Assembly (NCBI GenBank): GCA_002472405.1
Contig: DKRV01000013.1
Coordinates: forward strand, 1 to 55,960
Length of the DNA stretch: 55,960 bases
Origin: Clostridiales bacterium UBA7273
GTDB taxonomy: Bacteria > Bacillota > Clostridia > Oscillospirales > Oscillospiraceae
Direction of reading: 5' to 3'
Notes under the pieces: model-generated
What the model saw: only the letters and a program-made list of their open reading frames with translations
Told to the model about the DNA's origin: nothing
Databases searched by the model: none
Shown: piece by piece, positions 34,385 to 43,730 of the stretch
How positions within the stretch are numbered: the stretch's first letter is position 1
How the letters are laid out: each line of letters begins with the position of its first letter
Position numbers and translations under genes: made by a program

Positions 34385-35220
34385 TCAGAATGAGCCGCTT
34401 CGGCCGCCGTGAGTGCTGCCGCTGCTTGAAACATGCGTGCTGCTGAATCCACCGCGATCGTTATCGTCATCCTTCGGCTTTGCCGTCATGGACACGGTGT
34501 GATACAGAAACAGATCCTCGCGCCTGCCGGGCGTGAAGCTGCCGGCACGCAGGTAATCGGCCGCAGATGACTTCATGCGGACAGACTTCATGCCTCGCTT
34601 CAGCGAAAGCGTGACGATAAGCGCAACTATAAGTCCGACAAGCAGCGAGCCTATAAGCCAGACGCTGTTGAAATACATGACGCTCGGCGTGTAGTCGTAA
34701 TCGTAATCGTCGTCTGTGTCATCGCTGTAATTGCCTTCATCCGGTTCATAGGCAGACAGGCACGGGCCGCAATCATCTGCAAAGCTGATCGCCGCGCCGG
34801 ACCAGTCCTCGTCGGAAAGGTAGGGAAGCAGGTTGCCGGCGATATAATCAAGGTCATCGTCCGTGAAAACGTCGATGCAGCTTCCTGAGGTGCTTATTGC
34901 CCAAACGCGCTCATTTTCACTTATAAGAAGAAGTATGCCGTCCTTGTTTTCGCCCTGGCCGATGTCGTTTTCGTCATAAAAATCGTCGGCGTATTCCTCG
35001 GCTGTCTTCCGTCGAGCGAGAAAGTCGTGACAACTGCGACGTCAACAGAGTAGATGCGGTTTAGCTCGGCGAGCTTGCCGTTTATTATCTCGGTGTCAAA
35101 CTCGTCAAAAAGCCCCTCCTGGTCGTATACGATGCTCTTGTCGCTGTCGGCAAGCGCAGCCGGAACGAGAGAAACGCAGAGAAGAAATGCGAGAATAAAA
35201 GATAAAAGCTTCTTTTTCAT
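34385..35220 (-). pseudogene. TPM-domain (YdjH/YgcG-like) protein, single frameshift
   Basis: The start (MKKKLLSFILAFLLCVSLVPAALA) is a signal peptide, followed by a TPM domain (SIVYDQEGLFDEFDTEII, VDVAVVTTFSLDG). At 35010-35009 one base is missing: the frame continues as KTAEEYADDFYDENDIGQGE and LLLISENERVWAIS only after a shift. It then runs unbroken through a transmembrane helix (VWLIGSLLVGLIVALIVTLSL) to a Ser/Gly-rich end (SSGSTHGGRSGSF). Everything else is intact, so a recent mutation or a sequencing error are equally likely. It is the third gene of a trio that matches Bacillus YdjG-YdjH-YdjI. Confidence 0.85.
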
Positions 35221-35231
35221 GCCGCACCTCC

Positions 35232-36320
35232 TCAATGAAACAGCAGCCAGAACACGGCGTAGGCGGCGACCGAAGCTCCGGCGAATATCGAGCCGAAATA
35301 CGTCCAGAACAGCCCCTTGTCAACAGGCAGATCACCGACAAATTTGCCTGTCTGGCCGTTCATTGCAAAGGTGTATTTATTCCCGTTCCACGTGGTGTTG
35401 AGTATCCACACGGGGTAGAGCGCATAATGCTTCCGTCCGCCGGAAAACTGCACGGACACATTCTCGGGAACAACGGAGTCGTAGCCCTGCACGGTGCTTT
35501 GAAGAACAAGATCCGAGCTGCGCTTAACGCGCTCGTTTGCTCTCTCGTTGCACTCATCCGAGCTTACGTCGTATTTGTCGGCAAGATAGCCGGACAGATA
35601 GGCCATGCTGAAATCCACAGCTTCGGAAAAATCGAACGGCTCGAGCGATTCCATGAGATCGTCCGGCATTTTCTTCGAGCCGTCAACCGGGATGTGGTCA
35701 AAGCTCATGCTGCCGCTGCGCAGAACGCTGTAGTGGCTGGTCTCGGTGTAATCATAATCCTTATCCGACCAGAAACGTGTGCGCGTTGCGTGGTATCGCG
35801 CCTCGGCGTTGGAGTCGGTGTCAAACAGCCAGAAGGGAACATACACGCCCTTTATCTCATCGATGTGGTTTTCGCTTTTGAAGAGCTTCGGCAGAAGCTT
35901 TTTGCCGGTAAGGTGCTTTTTCAGGGCTTCCTTTGCGGCCTTCTTATCGAGCTTGAAGGGAATGATATAGTCCGGCTTCAGCTCGCCCGAAAGCTGCGAT
36001 TTAAATATGGTGGGATTGCCGCAGAATGGGCAGCTTGTCGCCGCTGTTGTCTCCTCCGCGATTATCTCGCCGCCGCAGCTTTGGCAGACATAGACGCACA
36101 TACCGTCGCCGTCGCCGTCAAAGCGATCCTTTTCGTCGTCCGATATCCAGTTCATGTCGTCGGACTTATCATTTTTCAGGCTTTCATCATAGCTTTTGAG
36201 CGTTTCAAGCTCAAACTCGGTGTCGCAATACGGACACTTCATTTTCCCGGCTGCGCTGTCGTAGGCTATGAAGCCGCCGCAGCAGGGACATTTATATTGA
36301 ACGGTATTCTTCGTTTCCAT
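35232..36320 (-). CDS. Double zinc-ribbon membrane protein (YdjG-like)
   Basis: 362 residues. Two zinc ribbons are at the N-terminus (CPCCGGFIAYDSAAGKMKCPYC, and CQSCGG paired with CPFCGN). A beta-rich middle includes KGVYVPFWLFD and LYPVWILNTTW, and a hydrophobic hairpin closes the protein (LFWTYFGSIFAGASVAAYAVFWLLF). It sits between the SPFH gene (5 bp) and the TPM gene (11 bp), as in Bacillus ydjGHI, whose members form a membrane complex connected with envelope stress. The same role is inferred here. Confidence 0.85.
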   Translation of the reverse strand: METKNTVQYKCPCCGGFIAYDSAAGKMKCPYCDTEFELETLKSYDESLKNDKSDDMNWISDDEKDRFDGDGDGMCVYVCQSCGGEIIAEETTAATSCPFCGNPTIFKSQLSGELKPDYIIPFKLDKKAAKEALKKHLTGKKLLPKLFKSENHIDEIKGVYVPFWLFDTDSNAEARYHATRTRFWSDKDYDYTETSHYSVLRSGSMSFDHIPVDGSKKMPDDLMESLEPFDFSEAVDFSMAYLSGYLADKYDVSSDECNERANERVKRSSDLVLQSTVQGYDSVVPENVSVQFSGGRKHYALYPVWILNTTWNGNKYTFAMNGQTGKFVGDLPVDKGLFWTYFGSIFAGASVAAYAVFWLLFH

Positions 36321-36325
36321 AAGCG

Positions 36326-37573
36326 TCAGACCTTATCGTTGTCGTTGAACGGGTCGCCGCATTTCGGGCAGAACTTCGGCGGATGCGACTGATCGGCAGG
36401 GACCCAGCCGCACTTATCGCACCTGTATCTCGGCGCGCCCGTAGGACGAGGCTTGCCGCACTCGGGGCAGAAATTATCCGTTGAAGTCGTGCCGCAGGAG
36501 CAGGTCCACGCGGAAGAAGAAGGCTGTGCCGGTGCTGCCTGCGCAGGAGCTGCCGCCTGCTGCTGGGCTGCCGCCATGCCGTAGAGTGCCTGAGCGTTTG
36601 CGCCGCCGGCGTTAGCTGCCATACCCATGCCCATGAAGCCTGCCATAGCGCCTGAGCTGTTGCCTGCTGCCGTGCGCATGGCGTCGGTCTGAGCGCCGAT
36701 GACGGCGCCTGCTGCAAGAGCGGGATTTGCAAGTGCGGCGGCGCGCTGAAGCTCCTTGAGCTTTTCCGCGTCCTCTTCGGGGATGCTGACGGAGTTCATC
36801 GCTATGGAAACAACGCTTATTCCGCGCAGCTCCGACCATTTGCGCGTGAGCGTTTCGTTCATAAGGTCGCAAAGCTCAATGGTGTGCGCCGGGATCTGGT
36901 TCGGGCGCATTTCAAATGTCGAAAGACGTGCAAAGGCCGGCTGAAGCGCGCTGACAAACTCGGATTTAAGCTGCGAGTCTATCTCCGAGCGCTCGTAGGC
37001 CTGCTCAACATTGCCGCAGACGTTTGTGTAAAACAGCAGCGGATTTGTGATCTTATAGGAATAAACGCCGTTGCATCTGACTTCGGTGTCCGTATCAAGT
37101 CCTATACGGTTATCAACAATGCGGAAGGGGATGGGCGTTGCGGTGCCGAATCTGTTATCGACTATCTCCTTGGTGTTGAAGTAGTAAACGCGCTGATCCT
37201 TGCCGGTGTCGCCGCCGAAGGTAAAGCGCTTGCCGATGGTCTTGAAGGTGTCAAGTATCGCCTGACCGAGACTGCCGGAGAAAATGCTCGGCTCAGTCGA
37301 TGCATCGTATGTAAACTGTCCCGGCTCTGCGCAGACCTCGACGACCTTGCCCTGCTCGACGATTATCATGCACTGTCCGTCGGCAACGGCAATGCCCGAG
37401 CCGCTGGAAATGATGTTGTCGTTGCCCCTGGTGTTCGACGAGCGCGAGCTTGTGCGCTTTGCACCCTTTACAACGAGTGTGTTTTTATCAATTGCGTCGC
37501 AGTAGAAAAACTCCTTCCACTGGTCTGCCATCGTTCCGCCGAGAGCGCCTGCGCCGGCCCTTATAAGTCCCAT
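36326..37573 (-). CDS. SPFH-domain protein with C-terminal zinc ribbon (YdjI-like)
   Basis: 415 residues. The first ~290 residues are an SPFH/virion-core-like domain (QWKEFFYCDAIDKNTLVVKG, GQCMIIVEQGKVVEVCAEPGQF, NRFGTATPIPFRI). A Gly/Ala/Met/Gln-rich hinge follows (GAMAGFMGMGMAANAGGANA), then two zinc-ribbon-like cysteine sets (CSCGTTSTDNFCPECGKP; CDKCGWV with CPKCGDP). There is no transmembrane helix, so membrane contact probably runs through its YdjG/YdjH partners. It is the first gene of the trio; promoter sequence lies in 37574-37740. Confidence 0.88.
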   Translation of the reverse strand: MGLIRAGAGALGGTMADQWKEFFYCDAIDKNTLVVKGAKRTSSRSSNTRGNDNIISSGSGIAVADGQCMIIVEQGKVVEVCAEPGQFTYDASTEPSIFSGSLGQAILDTFKTIGKRFTFGGDTGKDQRVYYFNTKEIVDNRFGTATPIPFRIVDNRIGLDTDTEVRCNGVYSYKITNPLLFYTNVCGNVEQAYERSEIDSQLKSEFVSALQPAFARLSTFEMRPNQIPAHTIELCDLMNETLTRKWSELRGISVVSIAMNSVSIPEEDAEKLKELQRAAALANPALAAGAVIGAQTDAMRTAAGNSSGAMAGFMGMGMAANAGGANAQALYGMAAAQQQAAAPAQAAPAQPSSSAWTCSCGTTSTDNFCPECGKPRPTGAPRYRCDKCGWVPADQSHPPKFCPKCGDPFNDNDKV

Positions 37574-37743
37574 ATCAATAAAACCCCTTTCAAGAATGAG
37601 TTGATTTTCAATGTATACTACATTTGCATGTAATTGTACAAATTATATCATGCACGAGCAGTGCTTTCAAAAATTTTCAATACTTGCGGATATTAAATTA
37701 TAGTGTTAAAATAAAGCGTTTGATAATAAAGGGGGTAAACTTC

Positions 37744-38979
37744 ATGAGCATTATTAAAGACATAAACCTTGCGCCTTCCGGCGAGATGAAGATAAACTGG
37801 GTCGAGCGCAACATGCCCGTGCTGCGCGGTATCGGCCGCCGCTTTTCCGAGGAAAAGCCTTTTAAGGGACTCAAGGTCGCGCTTTCCGTCCACCTTGAGG
37901 CTAAAACCGCGTATCTGTGCCGCGTGATGGAAATGGGCGGCGCGGAAATGTATGTCACAGGCTCAAACCCTCTTTCCACTCAGGATGACGTTGCTGCGGC
38001 GCTGGCTGCCGGCGGCATGAACGTTTTCGCGGAATACGGCTGCACCGAGCAGCAGTATGAGGACTGCCTGCGCGAGGTGCTCAAGATCGGCCCCAATATC
38101 ATCATTGACGACGGCGGCGACCTCGTCCATCTTATGCACGAGGAGTTTGCGGACCTCATCCCCGGCGTTATCGGCGGCTGCGAGGAGACAACGACCGGCA
38201 TTAACCGCCTGCGCATCATGTCCGCTGCCGGTGCGCTGCGCTTCCCGATGGTCATGGTAAACGACGCCGACTGCAAGCATATGTTCGATAACCGCTACGG
38301 CACCGGCCAGAGCGTTTGGGACGGTATCTGCCGCACGACAAACCTCATCATTGCCGGCAAATACGTTGTCATATCCGGCTACGGCTGGTGCGGCAAGGGC
38401 GTGTCGCTCAGAGCAAAAGGTTTGGGCGCCAAGGTCATCGTTACCGAAACTGACCCCATCCGCGCGCTTGAAGCCGTCATGGACGGATACGAGGTCATGC
38501 CCATGGCAGAGGCGGCCAAGATCGGCGATATCTTTTGCACCGTAACCGGCGGCAGGGACATAATCACCGCAGAGCACTTCCCCCTGATGAAGGACGGCGC
38601 CATTCTCAGCAACGCAGGCCACTTCAATGTTGAGGTCGATATGGCGGCGCTTGAGAAAATGGCGGTCAAAAAATACGAAGCGCGCCACAATATCCAGGGA
38701 TATGTCATGCCCGACGGCAGAACGCTTTTCACCATAGCCGAGGGCAGACTTGTTAACCTTGCCGCAGCCGATGGTCACCCGGCGGAGATCATGGACATGA
38801 GCTTTGCAATTCAGGCGCTGTCGGCAAAATATCTTGCCGATAACCGCGGCAGGCTCGAGGCCGACGTTGTCTCCGTTCCGCGCGAGATAGACTATGAGGT
38901 CGCAAGATGCAAGCTCAACGCTATGGGCGTCGGCATCGACAGCCTCAGCCGCGAGCAGGCCGAGTATCTCGGAAAGTGA
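37744..38979 (+). CDS. ahcY: Adenosylhomocysteinase
   Basis: 411 residues, the shorter insertion-lacking bacterial/archaeal form. It hydrolyses S-adenosylhomocysteine to adenosine and homocysteine using bound NAD. Motifs: DDGGDLVH, GCEETTTG, NDADCKHMFDNRYGTGQS, the NAD site GYGWCGKG (212-219) and SNAGHFNVEVD. The ATG at 37744 is chosen because AHCY begins here and GGGGG precedes it; an ATG 40 codons upstream is in non-coding AT-rich sequence. No SAH riboswitch is seen in the leader. Confidence 0.96.
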   Translation: MSIIKDINLAPSGEMKINWVERNMPVLRGIGRRFSEEKPFKGLKVALSVHLEAKTAYLCRVMEMGGAEMYVTGSNPLSTQDDVAAALAAGGMNVFAEYGCTEQQYEDCLREVLKIGPNIIIDDGGDLVHLMHEEFADLIPGVIGGCEETTTGINRLRIMSAAGALRFPMVMVNDADCKHMFDNRYGTGQSVWDGICRTTNLIIAGKYVVISGYGWCGKGVSLRAKGLGAKVIVTETDPIRALEAVMDGYEVMPMAEAAKIGDIFCTVTGGRDIITAEHFPLMKDGAILSNAGHFNVEVDMAALEKMAVKKYEARHNIQGYVMPDGRTLFTIAEGRLVNLAAADGHPAEIMDMSFAIQALSAKYLADNRGRLEADVVSVPREIDYEVARCKLNAMGVGIDSLSREQAEYLGK

Positions 38980-39013
38980 TCTTAAGTTAAGCAACGCGAA
39001 AGGAGGCTCCTAA

Positions 39014-40414
39014 ATGGATAACATGGAGAATATGGACTTTGAGGCCATGCGCGATAAGCAGGCCGACGAGCTCATGCAGCTTCTTGACGAGCGCAGAATG
39101 AAGGAGCTCCAGCTCCGCCTTGAGGACATGAATGAATTCGACGTTGCCGAGTTCCTGTCCGAGATCGGCGATAACCGCATGCCGATGGTGTTCAGGCTTT
39201 TGTCCAAGCAGATGGCGGCGGACGTTTTTGCAAACTTCGATTCTCCCGAGCAGGAGCAGATAATAAACTCCATCACAGACTCGGAGCTGTCGGCGATCAT
39301 CGAAGAACTTTACGTTGACGATGCCGTTGACATGATGGAGGAGCTGCCGGCAAACGTCGTGAAGCGCGTTATGCGCACTGCAACGCCGGAAACCAGACGG
39401 CTTATAAATCAGTACCTAAATTACCCCGAAAACTCGGCAGGCAGCATAATGACGGCCGAGTTTGTGGATCTCAAAAAATACATGAACGTGCGCGAATCTA
39501 TTGCGCGCATACGCAGGATAGGCGAGGATAAGGAGACTATTTACACCTGCTTTGTCACCTCCGCCGACCGAAAGCTTGAGGGCGTTTTGTCCGTAAAGGA
39601 TCTGCTCCTGTCAGACGATGAGACTGTCATCGAGGATATAATGGACACGAATATCGTGTTCTGCATGACGCACGATGACCAGGAGGAAGCGGCGGAAAAG
39701 ATATCCGACTACGACCTCATGGCGCTGCCCGTTGTCGATAAGGAAGGCCGCCTCGTCGGCATCGTCACCGTTGACGACGTTATCGACGTTATGGAAGCCG
39801 AGGCCACCGAGGACTTCGAGCTCATGGCCGCAATGACGCCTTCGGACAAGCCCTATTCGCGAACAAGCGCGTGGGATATGTGGAAGCGAAGAGTGCCGTG
39901 GCTTATGTTCCTCATGCTTTCAGCAACGTTCACGAGCATGATAATCAACTCCTTTGAGGATGCGCTCGCCGTGCAGGCCGTGCTCATCGGTTTTATCCCA
40001 ATGCTTATGGGCACCGGCGGCAACTCCGGCGCGCAGGCATCGACGGCCGTCATTCGAAGTATTTCCCTCGGCGATACCGAGCCTGAAGATGTAGGCCGGG
40101 TCATTTGGAAAGAGTTTCGCGTTGCCATCCTGTGCGGAGTCACACTTGCAGCGGTCAACTTTGCAAAAATGCTGTTGGTGGACAGAATGCTTTTGAACAA
40201 CGACGGTGTAACGATCACCGTTGCCGCAGTTGTCAGCCTTTCGATCGTGCTCATCGTTATGTTTGCAAAGGTCGTCGGAAGTGTGCTGCCTATAGCGGCA
40301 GAAAAGCTCGGCGTTGACCCGGCAGTCATGGCAAACCCCCTGATATCGACCATCACCGATGCGGTCTCGCTGCTTATTTATTTTGAAATAGCAAAGCTTA
40401 TGATAAGCTTTTAG
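39014..40414 (+). CDS. mgtE: Magnesium transporter MgtE
   Basis: 466 residues with the full MgtE layout. An acidic N-domain (about 1-130) is followed by two CBS domains (about 135-260; ESIARIRRIGEDKETIYTCF, LPVVDKEGRLVGIVTVDDVID) and five transmembrane helices with the pore motif MGTGGNSGAQAST. It is a Mg2+-gated channel. AAGGAGG precedes the start. The AEC transporter gene starts 33 bp downstream. Confidence 0.95.
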   Translation: MDNMENMDFEAMRDKQADELMQLLDERRMKELQLRLEDMNEFDVAEFLSEIGDNRMPMVFRLLSKQMAADVFANFDSPEQEQIINSITDSELSAIIEELYVDDAVDMMEELPANVVKRVMRTATPETRRLINQYLNYPENSAGSIMTAEFVDLKKYMNVRESIARIRRIGEDKETIYTCFVTSADRKLEGVLSVKDLLLSDDETVIEDIMDTNIVFCMTHDDQEEAAEKISDYDLMALPVVDKEGRLVGIVTVDDVIDVMEAEATEDFELMAAMTPSDKPYSRTSAWDMWKRRVPWLMFLMLSATFTSMIINSFEDALAVQAVLIGFIPMLMGTGGNSGAQASTAVIRSISLGDTEPEDVGRVIWKEFRVAILCGVTLAAVNFAKMLLVDRMLLNNDGVTITVAAVVSLSIVLIVMFAKVVGSVLPIAAEKLGVDPAVMANPLISTITDAVSLLIYFEIAKLMISF

Positions 40415-40447
40415 CACCAATCTCAGCAAAAGGATACTATACAGAAA

Positions 40448-41374
40448 ATGCTTGTTTTGTTTGAAAAGATGGCGCTGCTTGTAATTATACTTGCCATCGG
40501 ATACATTTGCGCAAAAATCAAGCTCGTTGGCCCGGAGTTTAATAAGGGCCTGAGCAAAATGGTCATAAACGTGTTCCTAGCCGGAATGATACTGGCGTCG
40601 GTAATGAACAAGGAACTGAGCATGGACAAGGGTGATATGCTTTTCGGTATAGCCATGCTTTTCGTGATGCAGATCGTGTGCTTTGCCGTCGGCATGATAA
40701 CTCCTGCCGCAATGAGAATAAAAGACGGCGACAAAGGCATGTATAAGCTGATAGCGGCCTTTTCAAACCTCGGTTTTATGGGTGTGCCGGTGATCTCTGC
40801 GGTGTATGGCGAAGGGGCTGTTTTCCTTGCCTCGCTGGGCAATATCCCGTTTAACGTTCTGCTTTACACCGTCGGGATCATGCTGCTTCAGAGCAATGGA
40901 GAAAAGAAAGAAAAGATAAGCATTAAAAGCATGATAAACATTCCGGTTATAGCGACAGTCATAGCAACGGTGATATTCCTGTTTGAGATACCGATGCCGG
41001 TGATAGTAGTGGATGTAGCGGACATGCTTTCCGATGCCTGTGCGCCGCTTTCAATGATGTGCATCGGCCTGTCTCTTGGCAGCGTTTCGATAAAGGATGC
41101 GTTCGTTCATCCGCGTATTTACGGCATCAATTTCATGCGCCTTATAGTTGCACCGGTCGCAGTCTGGTTCGTACTCAGATTTTTCATAAGCGATATAGTC
41201 ATGCTTGGCTCGATCGTCATAATCGCTGCGTGTCCGCCGGCGATAATATGCGCGCTGCTCGGCATGGATTACGGCCGCGATGGTGTTGAAGCCTCGGAAA
41301 CGATTTTTGTCGGTACGGTGCTTTCAATGTTCACAATACCGCTGCTGGTCTCGCTCCTCGGCTTAAGCTTATAA
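40448..41374 (+). CDS. AEC-family (auxin efflux carrier-like) transporter
   Basis: 308 residues with about ten helices in two inverted halves. NKGLSKMVINVFLAGMILAS, FSNLGFMGVPVISAVYGEGAV and ACPPAIICALLGMDYG are typical AEC segments. Members carry malate, malonate or other organic anions; the substrate is unknown. Possibly co-transcribed with mgtE and terminated by the hairpin at 41387. Confidence 0.9.
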   Translation: MLVLFEKMALLVIILAIGYICAKIKLVGPEFNKGLSKMVINVFLAGMILASVMNKELSMDKGDMLFGIAMLFVMQIVCFAVGMITPAAMRIKDGDKGMYKLIAAFSNLGFMGVPVISAVYGEGAVFLASLGNIPFNVLLYTVGIMLLQSNGEKKEKISIKSMINIPVIATVIATVIFLFEIPMPVIVVDVADMLSDACAPLSMMCIGLSLGSVSIKDAFVHPRIYGINFMRLIVAPVAVWFVLRFFISDIVMLGSIVIIAACPPAIICALLGMDYGRDGVEASETIFVGTVLSMFTIPLLVSLLGLSL

Positions 41375-41386
41375 TCTCTGCGTGCT

Positions 41387-41414
41387 AAAAGCGCCCTCAT
41401 CAGAGGGCGCTTTT
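41387..41414. terminator. Terminator after the AEC gene
   Basis: AAAAGCGCCCTC, loop ATCA, GAGGGCGCTTTT; symmetrical, so usable by the convergent gene too. Confidence 0.85.
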
Positions 41415-41441
41415 GACGTTCTTTATTAATGTGTAAGACCA

Positions 41442-41936
41442 TTATTCTTCCGGCGCTTCTTCCGCTGTGCTCTCAGCCGCCGGCTCTGCGGCTTCTTCGA
41501 CTTTTTCTGCCGGAGCAGTGGAGATGGGGGAAACCTGCGCTTTCATCTTGCGGTTTATGGCGATAACATTCTGAACAAGAAGTATCGCCATCATGACAAA
41601 TTCGTAGGTGACTCGCAGCACCAACGGCCCGAGGATCATAAGGCCGAGCCCGTACAGGAAGGTGCTCTGTTCAAAAGTTGCGCCGAAGTAGCCGTAGTAT
41701 TCGATCTTGCCGAACAGCAGCATAAAGCCGACGAATATGCATGCGCATGTCAAAAGCACAAACACGAACTTAGTCAGAGCTTCAATGTAAAAGGTCTTGA
41801 AGTTGAAAAAGTCATGCAGAAATTGCAGGAACTTGTTTTCAAGCTTCCCGTCATATTTTTTCGGCATGACCTTGATGTAAAGAAAGATAGTTGCCGCGAC
41901 CGCCAGAAGTATCCCGATGATTATCAAAGTATCCAT
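41442..41936 (-). CDS. DUF4282-like membrane protein
   Basis: 164 residues. An N-terminal helix (LIIIGILLAVAATIFLYIKV) is followed by FLHDFFNFKTFYIEALTKFVF and GLGLMILGPLVLRVTYEFVMM, which match the two-helix DUF4282 pattern. The acidic Glu/Ala tail (EKVEEAAEPAAESTAEEAPEE) is probably cytoplasmic. Function is unknown. Confidence 0.65.
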   Translation of the reverse strand: MDTLIIIGILLAVAATIFLYIKVMPKKYDGKLENKFLQFLHDFFNFKTFYIEALTKFVFVLLTCACIFVGFMLLFGKIEYYGYFGATFEQSTFLYGLGLMILGPLVLRVTYEFVMMAILLVQNVIAINRKMKAQVSPISTAPAEKVEEAAEPAAESTAEEAPEE

Positions 41937-42025
41937 ATCGTGCCTCCTTTATATTTTGCAATAAGTATATCAGATGAAGCACGCCTCGGCAAGGGGCTTG
42001 ATTGGTTTACTAAATTTTGAGGCAA

Positions 42026-42049
42026 AGGCAGACTCGTAAGAGTCTGCCT
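42026..42049 (-). terminator. Hairpin after the YkvI-like transporter
   Basis: 10-bp arms (AGGCAGACTC and complement) with a 4-base loop lie past the transporter stop; no long T-run. Confidence 0.55.
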
Positions 42050-42066
42050 CTGCCTTAAAGCTTTTT

Positions 42067-43305
42067 TCAGCCGCAAACGGCAGCTGACGGGGCGGTGTCG
42101 CAGCAGGTATCAGCTTCGGCAGATGACTCATTGGAGGAGGCTCCGGCAAAACCATGCTCCTTGATGTATTTGCGGTTTTTATAAACGCCAACGGTGAGGA
42201 ATGGGATGACGACTGCCGCCGCGCCGAGATATCCGCAGTAACCGTAGCCGTATTTAATGATGTTTGTCAATCCGGCCATGGAGATGGTCATAGACAGAAC
42301 GATGATGAACGCGGACACAATCGCGCTGCGCGTGGGTGCGGACTTTATGCCGCTGAATATCGGCAGCTTTTCAAAGCGAGCAACGAAGCCGAAGATGGTC
42401 GTAACACCGGTCGATATCAGGCACAGGAGCAGGCATACGCCGTAGATAACGGTCAGTGCGCGGATGCCCATTGCGTTGCAGGCCGTGAGCGTGGGGATGG
42501 TCGCGCCGCCGTCAACGGAGTTGTAAACGCCCTGCCAGCACATGAGCATGAATATCGACAGGGTCAGTGCGACGGCGTTCATGACAAAGGATATCCACAT
42601 CGCCTTTGAGCAGCCGCGCTCGGAGCGCATTGTTGTGCCGCAGGCGATCATTGTGGGCAGCGTGACGCACTGGAAGCCTGCGTACACAAAGGAGTTGAAT
42701 ATTGCCTTGGGCATATTCCCAAAGCCTGTCTTGGTGAAGTCGGAAGCGAGGACGGTAAACAGACTGCTCTCGCTTTTGAAAATGCCTATCGCGTATATGC
42801 TGATAGCCGTTACGAGGATCGCTATGCCCATCCAGGTGGATGCGGCGCGCACGATGCCGGCGCCGAAAATCGTGAGCATGAGCACAATAACGCCGACTAT
42901 TCCCACGCCGATGTAATAGTTTAAGCCGAAGTAGCTTTGCAGAGCGCTTGCCGCGCCCGATATCGCGGCCGCGACGGCCATGAGCACCATTATGTAGAAG
43001 AAAATTTCGAATACCCATTCGAGCTTGTCAAACGGGTGATAGAGGGTCTGGAAAAGCTCCTTGTAGCTTGTAAGACCGCGGGAATTGTACATGACCATTG
43101 CCTGCCGCATGGTGAGCGTGAGCAGGAGCATTGCGATAACCGCGGCAATAATGCCTGACCAGCCGAGGCCGACGTAATAGGTGTTGGCCTGATTGCCGGT
43201 TGCAAATCCGCCGCCGGCATGCGCCGAGAAGAGCACAGCGCCGACGGAAAATGCGGCAAAAAACGGGGTTTTGGATATCTTGTGGGTTTGGGGTTTGTTG
43301 TTCAT
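42067..43305 (-). CDS. YkvI-like membrane transporter under T-box control
   Basis: 412 residues from the ATG behind AAGGAGGAAAACC. About ten to twelve helices; the first contains FFAAFSVGAVLFSAHAGGGFATGNQ, a glycine-rich unwound helix typical of LeuT-fold/APC transporters. The remaining sequence (ALTVIYGVCLLLCLISTGVTT) fits the YkvI branch. The C-terminal tail has five cysteines/serines (ADTCCDTAPSAAVCG). Control by an amino-acid-sensing T-box leader argues that it imports an amino acid; which one is discussed under the leader. Confidence 0.82.
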   Translation of the reverse strand: MNNKPQTHKISKTPFFAAFSVGAVLFSAHAGGGFATGNQANTYYVGLGWSGIIAAVIAMLLLTLTMRQAMVMYNSRGLTSYKELFQTLYHPFDKLEWVFEIFFYIMVLMAVAAAISGAASALQSYFGLNYYIGVGIVGVIVLMLTIFGAGIVRAASTWMGIAILVTAISIYAIGIFKSESSLFTVLASDFTKTGFGNMPKAIFNSFVYAGFQCVTLPTMIACGTTMRSERGCSKAMWISFVMNAVALTLSIFMLMCWQGVYNSVDGGATIPTLTACNAMGIRALTVIYGVCLLLCLISTGVTTIFGFVARFEKLPIFSGIKSAPTRSAIVSAFIIVLSMTISMAGLTNIIKYGYGYCGYLGAAAVVIPFLTVGVYKNRKYIKEHGFAGASSNESSAEADTCCDTAPSAAVCG

Positions 43306-43328
43306 TTTGGTTTTCCTCCTTAAATTCC

Positions 43329-43616
43329 GGCAGAAAAACAAAAAACCCCTCGTCCTTCTGCCGATTTGCAGAAGAGACGAAAGGCTGAAAAACCGTCCGC
43401 GGTACCACTCTTCTTCGTTCCACATGCTGTGGGACGCACTCAGTCAGGATACAGTCATATCCCTGCACTGTAACGGGCGCGCCCGTCTGCGCCTACTGAC
43501 GTTCAGCACAGCCGCTATCCGGTGAGTTCGGCGAAAAAACAACCTCTGTGCCTTGCACCAACCGGCACTTCTCTGAAAGGGCATTTTCGCTTACTGTTCC
43601 GTGTCCTTGCGTTTAT
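43329..43616 (-). promoter_or_regulatory. T-box leader of the YkvI-like transporter
   Basis: The T-box AGAGTGGTACCGCGG is at 43411-43397 on the minus strand, followed by a long terminator hairpin (CCTTTCGTC..GACGAGGGG) and a T-run at 43335-43329. Stem I shows AGTA (in AACAGTAAGCG), an AG-bulge/distal-loop region (GTGCCGGTTGGTGCAAGGCAC) and a specifier-side GAACTCACC. Counting one base after GAA, as in the cysS leader here, gives TCA (Ser); counting none gives CTC (Leu). I cannot decide between them. Confidence 0.88.
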
Positions 43617-43622
43617 GGGCAA

Positions 43623-43652
43623 ATTGTAGCACCGCAGACGCAGATCCGTCAA
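43623..43652 (-). promoter_or_regulatory. Promoter of the T-box transcript
   Basis: TTGACG and TACAAT on the minus strand, 18-bp spacer. Confidence 0.65.
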
Positions 43653-43730
43653 GATTGCGGACTAAATAAAAATTTCACGAGCATTGCTTCAAATTTTCGT
43701 AGGAATAAACAAAATTAACGCTTCTGCCGA

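Noticed and set aside
37574..37743. SAH riboswitch upstream of ahcY
   Set aside because: The leader is AT-rich without the expected GC-rich paired core; nothing to support it.
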